From positions 310,001 through 374,000 of the forward strand of contig JAAROD010000090.1 of NCBI GenBank assembly GCA_012274445.1: a DNA stretch of 64,000 nucleotides. Direction: 5' to 3'. The position numbers and the translations under genes were made by a program. Each line of letters opens with the position of its first letter. Positions within the stretch are counted from its first letter, which is position 1. Origin of the DNA: Sclerotiophoma versabilis. Its lineage: Eukaryota; Ascomycota; Dothideomycetes; Pleosporales; Didymellaceae. Shown piece after piece: positions 55,801 through 64,000 of the stretch. The notes beneath the pieces are model-generated. The model searched no databases and was not told the DNA's origin. It saw only the letters and a program-made list of their open reading frames with translations.

Positions 55801-58800
55801 TATAACGAATTAGGACTGATGACACTCATTCACCGTGCGGCAGGACGCTTCTCGAAGCCTGTTATCCAGCCACATACGCTCGGGCTTCCAGTCCACACCG
55901 ATCAAGATAGGAGCGATCGATGCCTACATACCCATGGGATCAGCACACCATCTTCGCGTACCCTGGTCGTCCTCATATCTGCGTTGCTATCAGAATAGAA
56001 AGTCCTTCGTTGAGCCTTGGTCGGTGCCTCCGGCTTGCTTTCGATGAATCGACACGGTCTCCGATCTTTTCAAGACCCACAGCAACACTTTACGTGTAAA
56101 GTGCTAATTCAAAACTTGCATCTGCATGCACGTATAGGATGTAGCGGTCAGGCCGAGGAAAGCTCGCTCTATTGTTACCGATGCTTAGAAAGAACAAGCA
56201 TGTTGCAAGGTAGATATCCGAGACATTGGAACAAAGAAAGTTCAGCTGCTAGCTGCTGGCCAGCCATCTGTCGGTAGTCAAAGAACTCTCGCTCGTATGG
56301 GTTTAGCAACTCTTGCATGTGCATGATGAGGAGATTGATCCCAGTCCTTCAGTATAAAAATAGATGAGAGGTAGATTTGAGATTGTAAACTCCGGCTAAT
56401 GTTCTGCTACACGTCCAGACTCACGTAAATCGCCTGAAAGACCAGTTCCATTGACTCAGCTCTCCTTCCATTCTTCGTCGCCAGCCAGTCCTTCCACTTA
56501 AAACTGAAATTGGTAGCGGAATATGAAATGAGCCCAAAAAGCCAGTATACACTGTCCATTTGCTGTCCTGTAAGGTCAGATAAGGGTCCCGGACGCAGAA
56601 TTAGGTCTAGCGCCATGGCTGTGTCACTTTGTTGATGAGCTTTCGCGTCGAACAGAAAGATAGCAAATTTTTCAAATTCTTCCTCATACTTTCGAAGCGG
56701 GACCCTTCACTGTTCAGCCTCTAACTCAAGAGCTGTCTCAACTGTTCGATGCAAGCGCGACGGCACAGTGTTGTCAAGAAGCTCGTAGGAAACTGCATGT
56801 TTGTTCACCTCATACTCACCGACCAAGGCGCCTTCTCAAGCCAGGAGTCCCTCGCGCCTATGACCGCAGGAGGTGGGCATGCAGACGCGTACGTCTTTCG
56901 CGGCGCATGAAAGGAGGACGCGCATCATTGAGATTCCCACATCAGCCCTGTTGATCACGAATCGTAGCGCCTGTTGTTCACTATTGCGGTTCTGAAGCAA
57001 AGAACTTCCACCTCCACGTAGACCTGTGAGCTGGTTCAGAACAACGCAATACCAGGTTTGCACTTAGTGGTCATTCCTAATTCGTATGCATTGGTTGTAC
57101 GTATAGTGGCACCCACGGTGAGCAGGTCATAGACCATGGGTCGCAGCTATTTTGTTACGTCAAGGGATTGGAATGGCCGTGATGATGTGTATGTCATTGT
57201 TAGGAGTCGGTAGATGGTTGGTGAAGGAAAGCGTTTGTGAAATTGAGAAGAAGAAGATGGAGGCTTTACCGAATTTGTTGGTATTTGGAAACGCACCGTG
57301 GGTCCTGGATCCTCTACACACGTCAGTACATTCTCAAATACCATTCCCTTCATATTACATGGGGCGCACGCTTACTGTTACTGTATCGCGGCGAAGTGAA
57401 AGCCAGATGGAGGCAAACATCGACTCGCGCAGCTGCATCCTCGGATTGAAACCTGGTCTAAGACACGGGCTGATGGGCTAATTTCATTGCCTTTAATGTA
57501 ACTCAACTGGCCCCTAAGATCATCCACACTGCAGCGCTCTAGCGGAGCGAGGTCGGTTTGATGATAGCGCCCTGCGCAATATTAGACAACTCCGGCCCAT
57601 TCTTCTTACGATTCTGCAGCCCTTTATCGCAGGCGCTGCTGGTTCGTTCGCAACTTGCATTTGTTGAAGATGGGTCTTACAGTCTAAAACCAGATCAAGG
57701 CAATCTAGATTGGTACGTCTTGTTTTGAGCCGCTCGCTGAACAGAGCGCTGCTCGAGTAAACCCTCGCATAGCTTAGTTTAGCATCGAGGGGTTTCATGA
57801 TAGAAAACGCTTCTCTGTACTTTTGCGGGAGACGAGCTATCTGGAGATAAATTTGCAAGTTCGTTGCTTTGATCCCCCTAGACCAAGACAGCCAAAACGC
57901 GCCCTGTATGTTGCGATCATCTGGCAATACAATACTCAAGTCAAGAAGAGTTGCAATACGCACCCGCTAGCCAGATATAACAATACTTACATACTCATCG
58001 CAAGCCAAGTGAGTCACTGGAGCCCTCATTGAATCAACAAAACGCTGGTGAACCGCATTCCCTAGAAGTAGCAGTATATCGCGACGGAAGCTGAACATAT
58101 TTTGAACAGTTCACACAAAGCGCGCTGGCTCATTTCGCAGTCAAGCCAATTTTGGCTCAAGCGAAACGCTCGCCTCTCTGTAGACCAAACTACTCTGAAT
58201 GAATATTTCGGCTCGCTAGACAGGTTTCCCTTTACGTTAGGGTCTTCAGACAATTCCTAGTCACGCTTCATCTGTCCAAATTTGAATGTATCCTGCCCTT
58301 GTGCGAGTTCCGGCCTGGGGACGAAGGCATGATGCGCAATGCCGATAGGTAGGAAGTGCAAATCGTATATCATGAAGCGTAGGTTCTTCGGCAGATCGAG
58401 AAAAGAAAAAATAAATTACCACTGCCAGTCGCCACAACAATTGTTATAATATCGCAAATGGCAAGTACAGTTGACACGCAAAGATGTGTGAAGCAGGAAC
58501 AGTGGTGCAGACGCGTCGAAACATCACCCGCTAGCGTGAAAATAATCGGTCCGAAAGCTGTCCCTCTTTCCACTTCTGCCACCTCTACCATTGGAACATT
58601 CATCATCTTCAGACTGTGTGCACGAACGGCGTTTCTCGAGATGTTATTATCAAGTCATAAAGTTTCCTGTAAACTCCCCATTTCGCGGACTTTCGATATA
58701 GCGCATTGAAATACTTCGTACAAGATTCAAGCCCGTTGTGTCTGGTAGACAAAGACAACACGGCGATCAAGTACTACTTACGCCTCCTATGGTAATATTC

Positions 58801-59576
58801 CCAAGTCGATGTTGTCATACAATCCCGATCGCCTTAGTGTTCAAACCTGGTGTGCTGACGCCAGGATCGTCTCGTAGTTCGATAATGGGTTTCGCGCCAA
58901 GTTACAAAACAGAACTTCTGTTCCCACAATTTTGTTCCAAACATCGTTCTCTGTCTCCAGTCTTGAGGCGTCTTCATTTCTTTGGGATAGGATGTATTCG
59001 CCGGAAGATAGGTGGCCGGAGTTGTCTGTCGTGCCCAAGGCTTAATTTTTTTGATACCGTTCCTGTCGCGGACCCTGAATGAACCTAAGCGGCAGTGTCA
59101 CTCAAGCTTCACATCTGTCGAAATAAGCTTTGCGGATTGGCACTTCGCAAACGATCTGCCAATTGCAGACTCTGCTAATTTTATACCTGACGCTGTACAT
59201 TCTTGTTATAGATCAGCTTCTTGGACTGAAAGCTTGGCTGCATTGGTGTTCGCCGGAACTCGAGTTGCGCCATAAGTGTCCGGCAGCCTCACCATCCGCC
59301 AATGTGTGGCGCACCATTACTTTCCTCGAATAGCAACGAAGGATGGGTCCAATGGCTAGATATGAGACAATTCACAATACAAGGGGTCGTAGATAGTACA
59401 GATGGAATGCGCCAGTCGAGGGGATGTATCACGTCTGTTTGCCGGAAGTGCAGTGAATCCGGGGCGATAGTATGCCTAGTATAATATGTACCCAGTCACC
59501 TGTGAACCTGCTCTTCCTCAAGGCTCTACAACCTTAAACACCTCAGTTTAGCCCAACGTCGCGCACACTGGTCACG
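52877..59576. other. 6.7-kb gene-poor region
   Basis: The longest stretch without an intact gene. Frames on both strands are short and change often. The clearest coding-like trace is on the minus strand at 56407-56760 (listed separately). Another 147-residue minus-strand frame lies at 57963-57520 (QIYLQIARLPQKYREAFSIM and LDLVLDCKTHLQQMQ) and is not recognised. I see no terminal repeats, no transposase or reverse transcriptase motifs and no tRNA. It may be an old, mutated repeat region. Confidence 0.45.
56407..56760 (-). pseudogene. Coding remnant, family unknown
   Basis: On the minus strand from about 56760 a single frame reads LHRTVETALELEAEQ, then one TGA near 56710, then KYEEEFEKFAIFLFDAKAHQ and ALDLILRPGPLSDLTGQQMD, continuing SVYWLFGLISYSATNFSFKW to a possible donor (TAC-GTGAGT) near 56421. 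Downstream on the same strand (56320-56160) a segment reads MQELLNPYEREFFDYRQMAG, which could be a further exon or frame. Composition and helix pattern look like a real protein. I recognise no domain. Confidence 0.4.
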
Positions 59577-60710
59577 ATGCGTACCAGCATATTCTGTTCA
59601 GCGCTTATTGCCAGCTTCGCCTCAGCAGCACCTACAGGCAAGCGGCAGTCTGGTCTCTCACCAGATGGCAACTACTTTCCACTCCCAAATGGGTTTCCAA
59701 ACCCCAACAGAGATGGCGAGATCACGATCCAGGACGGGGCGCATGGCACATTACCGAACGGACCACCGCCACCTGCACTTAGTGCAGAGGGAGTCACCAA
59801 CCTCAAGCTGATCGCACTGAATGAGCTCTTTGAAGTTGCCTTCTTCACAGAACTGATCTACAACGTAACAAAGAAGGTCTCTGGATACGATCTGGGAATG
59901 GGCCATGACTATATGCTGGATTCACTAAATGCCATTCTCAATCAAGAGGAACTGCACGTACTGAATGCCAACGGCGCCCTTGAGCACTTCAACCAAGAGA
60001 AAATCCAGCCCTGCAAGTACAACTGTAAGTTAATCTCCTACTATGTCTCAAGATCTATTACCAACTCTATTAAAGTTCCAGTCACGGACTTTCAATCCGC
60101 CATCGCTCTAGCCGGCACCTTCACGGACGTCGTCCTCGGCACTCTGCAGGACGTCAACCAAATATTCGCCAAGAATCAAGATGACGGGCTGGTCCGCGCC
60201 GTTACATCCGTTGTCGGCAATGAAGCCGAACAAGAAGGGTTCTTCCGGTTAATGCAAAAGAAGCGGCCCTCATCCCAACCCTTCCTTACAACAGCAACCC
60301 GCGACTTCGCATTTACTGCCATCCAAGACTTCGTCATCGAAGGATCCTGCCCGAACATCGGCACCATCCCTTTGAAGAGGTTCAAGCCGCTTTCTGTGGA
60401 GACGAAGACGATCCCGGCAGAGAACCAGAATATCAGGTTTTCGTTCAACATGAAGGATGCCGGCATGTACGATACGAATGACATGCGACTGACATATCTG
60501 AACGGACAGAACCAGCCAATTGTCAAGAACTTTGAAAATGTAAAGATGGAGGGTGACAAGGTGTTCTTCGAGGCGCCGTTTCCGTACGATGATTTCCTTA
60601 TGAACGGGTTGACTATTGCTGCAGTCACAATGGGTGCAAATGAGTTTGATAATGCGGACAAAATGGCTGAGGCTGCGGTATTTGGGCCTGGGCTCATTGA
60701 GGTCGACTGA
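59577..60710 (+). CDS. Secreted ferritin-like protein, Rds1 / stress-response type, 360 aa
   Basis: Preferred structure: exons 59577-60024 and 60076-60710 (1083 nt). The 51-bp intron 60025-60075 has a GTAAGT donor and an AAG acceptor. Removing it gives KYNFPVTDFQSAIALAGTF. The intron length is a multiple of three and contains no stop, so an unspliced 377-aa form would also be translated. Signal peptide MRTSIFCSALIASFASAAP, then a KR site. The ferritin-like (Ferritin_2) region has LKLIALNELFEVAFFTELIYNVT, ILNQEELHVLNANGAL and the matching helix with VGNEAEQEGFFRLMQ; acidic and His residues (E..H) could bind metal. The C-terminal beta part ends FGPGLIEVD. Relatives are induced by stress or in sexual development. 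Confidence 0.88.
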   Translation: MRTSIFCSALIASFASAAPTGKRQSGLSPDGNYFPLPNGFPNPNRDGEITIQDGAHGTLPNGPPPPALSAEGVTNLKLIALNELFEVAFFTELIYNVTKKVSGYDLGMGHDYMLDSLNAILNQEELHVLNANGALEHFNQEKIQPCKYNCKLISYYVSRSITNSIKVPVTDFQSAIALAGTFTDVVLGTLQDVNQIFAKNQDDGLVRAVTSVVGNEAEQEGFFRLMQKKRPSSQPFLTTATRDFAFTAIQDFVIEGSCPNIGTIPLKRFKPLSVETKTIPAENQNIRFSFNMKDAGMYDTNDMRLTYLNGQNQPIVKNFENVKMEGDKVFFEAPFPYDDFLMNGLTIAAVTMGANEFDNADKMAEAAVFGPGLIEVD

Positions 60711-60816
60711 GCCATACATCTTTGACCGATGGGAGTTGGTAAAGTTGTTTGTTGCATAGCGCTGGCGTTGTTGCTTGTGTTGCGCTATAGGAATACCCTT
60801 ATTGATTATATAATGT

Positions 60817-62486
60817 CTACACCAGCTTAAACCTCGATGGCTTTTCGAACGGTCCGCTGAGTAGATTGCCATCTATGTCGAATATCGGCTTCAGCTCACT
60901 TGTTGACCATGTGACAGGGGTCGCCGGCATATTTCGAGTCGGTAGTGTGATCGCTTTGCCCATGCTTGTCAAGAAATCTTTGATGGAACTCGGCCACTCA
61001 GGATCGTTCCAGACGGCGCATACTAACTTCATGTACTCTGGATCAGGTACGTCACTTTGTCGCAGATACATCAGGGCCACACCAAGCGGAAAAGATACGG
61101 CAGAAGGGCCTGTAACACCGTTATCTTTCTTGAACAGCCAAGGCACAGAGCGTATGATGAGGCGAGCGAAGGGGCGGCCATGTGGACGGTTGAGGTACGG
61201 CGGGAGCGTGTCGTTTGCTGAGTAGCGCAAGGCACGGTCGAGGCATTGATACAGTATTGTTGCCGTCGTCCAGTAACGGAGCGAGAGAGACGCAACGCCA
61301 AGGTTGGGGAGTTCGAGGGGGACTGGTGCTTCGTAGTCCGGTGTGAAAACTTCGTGCGAGTTCTTCTCATTCCATGCATTAAGGTTACAGTGTATTGCCC
61401 AACATTTTGCTGTTATCTTGAGTCTTAAATCGTCGAAGCGTTGATCATCAAGCGACATATGGTCCAAGTAGTCCAGTTCCGCAAGAATCTCTGGTAATTC
61501 CAGAAGAATGTCGATGATAGTGTCACTTGCATGCTTGACCCTTCCACGCCACGGGATCTTCTTCCACTGCTCTTCGTTGAATACAACCGGCCTTCGAGAC
61601 CGAACTCCAGTGATGGCCTATCAACCTGTTAGTGAGAGTAGACGGCAGCAGCCAGACCGTTGATTTACAGAATTGTATCTTGCAAGCGTGAACATGAGGT
61701 GCGCAGCATCTGTAGTGAAAGCCTCAGGCCCTCTGAATACAATCAAAGCGAGCTCTCCCTGAGCGTGGCTCATCCAGTTCCGAGCCTGCGTCGAATTCTT
61801 CCCATCAGCACCGTACAGAATCTCGTAGATACCCATCAGCCTGGTCGTCGCGAGTAAAGCCTCGATCGTCTGTCGTCCAGGGTTCTGCAGCGAAACCCCC
61901 AACTTCTGGAGGGCTTTGCCATACATCATTCGGCCTTTGCGAAGCACAACCTGGTCGTTCGAGCCTTTTCCAAGGGTAACTAAGCCAACGGCAAAGACCG
62001 TCTGACGAAGTGCCTCTTCTCGCATACTCAGGGTTACCAGGAGTTTAGAGAATTGGTTGACCAGTTGCAAGGCACCTCCAGCGTCTTGGTGTGTAGGAAA
62101 CAAGTCGAAGACAGCCTCCATACCTTTTGCGCTAAACGCAGTCTGCGCAAGAGATGAAGGGATAATGTGATAGGTAGAGGCTGTGATTGCAACCAAATCC
62201 AATGTGGAGTCTCGACGTTGGGCTGGTCGCACGCTAGCTGAAGGTGGAGCCTCATATTTGCTGGTAATGAAAACGCGGTCTAGGTCGTAGCCTCCACATT
62301 GGATATTCCGTTCAAGACATTGGGTACAGGCAGGCCGTTTTAGGTCGCACTGCGGCTCTGTCAGTATGGAAGGACTTAGTACAGGCATCGAGTGCACTGT
62401 GAAGTTCGCCTCTCGGTTCAACTCACCCCCTTCTTCCTCTTCCTGCACGTCACGCAGCCCTTAGATCGACCTGGTACGCCTACCAT
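60817..62486 (-). CDS. Zn2Cys6 fungal transcription factor, 513 aa
   Basis: Minus strand, exons 62486-62427, 62349-61669 and 61617-60817 (1542 nt; introns of 77 and 51 bp). The spliced N-terminus is MVGVPGRSKGCVTCRKRKKG-CDLKRPACTQCLERNIQC, a complete Zn2Cys6 cluster with C-x2-C-x6-C-x6-C-x2-C-x6-C. Intron 1 lies exactly before the third Cys, a very common position in this family. The rest fits the Fungal_trans_2 type regulatory region (QLVNQFSKLLVTLSMREEAL, TIEALLATTRLMGIYEILYG, GELALIVFRGPEAFTTDAAH, then VVFNEEQWKKIPWRGR, the usual 'W...PW' segment). The C-terminus ends KPSRFKLV and is convergent with the Rds1-like gene only 106 bp away. Target unknown. Confidence 0.88.
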
Positions 62487-63265
62487 CGTCGCAGATACCG
62501 CCTGTTTGGTGCTTGCAGAAGTAGTAGCAGCGCAGAATCCTCCGCATTAAGGAATCCATCGCCCTTTAACTCGTATATTGTCTGACAAGCACAGCCCTAC
62601 AGCCATGTCTTAGCCGCAGCAATTCGCAACAGTCAAAACACTTGGTGATGCAATCAACAATCGCGAAGTAAGCAATGCGTGCCGAAAGTGACAAGTGAAC
62701 GAATGAAAGAAGTGAGGCCTCCCATTTCTCACCTTGTTGTTGCAGGGCTAAGCGCTACGACCAGCCGCTTTGAGCTCATTCTGCGCCGGGAAGGTTTACA
62801 CGGGTGACGTCGATTGCGTAACTCCTCTCCAGCCACATAATCTACATTCGCAACTGCGATCTCACCCTGGACTCGATAGTCGACAGGAATAGGATAAGTT
62901 CCGCATATGCTGCGCCCCGTGCCGCAGGAGATCTATGGTGGGGTCGAGCATACTGACAAGCATTGCGGCCGTAGAATCCAGGCGGAGGATCTATGCATGC
63001 TGATCTCCAAGGCAGCGCAAACGATGGAATTCCTTTGTCAGTTAGCGTTGCGCAGAGTGGTGATGGTGCTGTACTTCAAAACTCTGTGATGAAGGTCGAC
63101 GAGAGTAGTTATAAAGTTGGAAGGTTGCAGAGGACAAAGCTCGTCAGATCCAGCATCCTCTACAAATATTATTCATCGAGATTCACGCATTTTGCCATTT
63201 CATTCTACCAGTTCCACTGAACAGCTTATCTATTAGAGCCAGTCAACTTCACCACATTCATCACT
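62487..63265. other. Divergent promoter region
   Basis: Between the Zn2Cys6 gene and the DUF2306 gene. CT-rich leader just before 63266. Nothing else seen. Confidence 0.55.
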
Positions 63266-64000
63266 ATGGTCGCACCCACCCGTCCTCCGAAGAACGGCTT
63301 CAACGCCCAGGCCCGCAAGATCTACAATCCCATCGGCTTCAGCAAAGCCTACAACTTCGTCCTGTACTTCATCTTCGCCGGCGCACTCTTTGGGTTTTCC
63401 CTAGCCCGCTTCATGTACCTCAACTTCAACGGTCACTTCTGTCCCGTCAACCCCGAAGGTGGTAACTCAGCGGCGCCTGGAGAATGCTACTATTACACAA
63501 CCTTCACACGCGACAAGGTTGGCATTATGCTCCATCTAGCCGGCATACTGCCTGCCAGTCTCCTTGTCTGTGTTCAGTTCACGCCATTCATCCGTCATAA
63601 GTGGATCCTTATTCATCGCATCTCAGGGTACTTGGCTGTGCTCCTGTACATCGTGAGCCTCGTCGGTGCGCTGATGATCGCACACATGGCTTTTGGTGGA
63701 GGTCTGGATGTGCAGGTCTGGATTGGTTTTGTGGGCATCGGTGTGCTGGTGTGCTTCATCTTGGCTATTGTCAACGTCAAGAGGTTGCAGATCGAGCAGC
63801 ACCGAGCATGGATGCTGAGGGGTTGGTTTTACGTGAGTATCTAATACCAACTGACTGTTTGTCATCGAGACTGACAACTGTAGGCTGGCTCTATCATCAC
63901 GAATCGATTTATCATGATCATCGCGGCGATGCTCATTTCGAACAAAGGCCACTACATCGTTTGGCCTTGCGCAAAGATTGCCAACACAATCAGCAATGAT
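63266..64000 (+). CDS. DUF2306 integral membrane protein, 3' end beyond the window
   Basis: Exon 1 at 63266-63832, a 61-bp intron (63833-63893), and exon 2 from 63894 running off the window edge. Residues 1-189 are followed by AGSIITNRFIMIIAAMLISN. At least five hydrophobic helices: YNFVLYFIFAGALFGFSLA, VGIMLHLAGILPASLLVCVQF, ISGYLAVLLYIVSLVGALMI, VWIGFVGIGVLVCFILAIV and the one in exon 2. The conserved pattern HLAGILPA...QFTPFIRHK...HRISGYLAV (His residues) and QHRAWMLRGWFYAGSIITNRF is typical of the DUF2306 family of fungal and bacterial membrane proteins, whose function is unknown. The conserved His positions resemble those of haem-binding membrane proteins, which is only a thought. Confidence 0.85.

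Noticed and set aside
52877..59576. Transposon in the 6.7-kb gap
   Set aside because: I could find no terminal repeats, no RT, integrase or DDE motifs and no target-site duplication; an old mutated element cannot be excluded.

Overview
This window looks like nuclear DNA of a filamentous ascomycete (Pezizomycotina). A Dothideomycete would fit, but I cannot prove the class from sequence alone. Reasons: compact genes on both strands, short GT-AG introns (mostly 45-80 bp), several Zn2Cys6 regulators, a HET-domain gene, a fungal rhodopsin/PTH11-like receptor, a GMC oxidoreductase, a GH128 glucanase and an Rds1-like protein. I rebuilt exon structures by hand from splice sites and reading phase. There are about 24 supportable genes, 4 clearly or probably broken genes, and several gene-poor stretches. 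I saw no tRNA, rRNA, CRISPR array, intact transposon or secondary-metabolite cluster.

Left part (1-18.8 kb), accessory in character: an unassigned conserved-looking protein (168-953), a Zn2Cys6 regulator with a repeated CGGCATC motif in its promoter (1510-3091), a secreted GMC/cellobiose-dehydrogenase-like oxidoreductase, a seven-helix receptor-like protein, a HET-domain gene with two frameshifts, a decayed coiled-coil gene, a BTB gene with a stop codon near its N-terminus, a cytochrome P450 pseudogene and a small basic secreted protein. Embedded here is a core pair: calcineurin B and a DUF1770/Atg43-like protein, transcribed divergently.

Middle (18.8-47.5 kb), mostly housekeeping and wall-related: an Rdh54/Tid1-type DNA translocase, a Thr/Ser-rich secreted protein, a two-helix membrane protein, a GH128 glucanase, ribosomal protein L17 head-to-head with fibrillarin (a promoter with GATGAG/PAC-like elements), a six-cysteine small secreted protein, an SDR, a Zn2Cys6 regulator, GH2 beta-mannosidase, a thaumatin-like protein, and Prp18 head-to-head with SAP18.

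Right part (47.5-64 kb): two gene-poor zones with decayed coding traces flank a C2H2 zinc-finger factor. Then come an Rds1/ferritin-like secreted protein, another Zn2Cys6 regulator and a DUF2306 membrane protein cut by the window edge.

Three head-to-head pairs stand out as shared promoters: CNB1/DUF1770, RPL17/NOP1 and PRP18/SAP18. The last two pair genes of ribosome biogenesis and of RNA processing. No convincing undescribed multi-gene system is visible. The most testable new observations are the helically phased CGGCATC array, the in-frame stop-free intron of the Rds1-like gene, the RGG-tailed SAP18, and the row of broken accessory genes between 7.9 and 17.4 kb.
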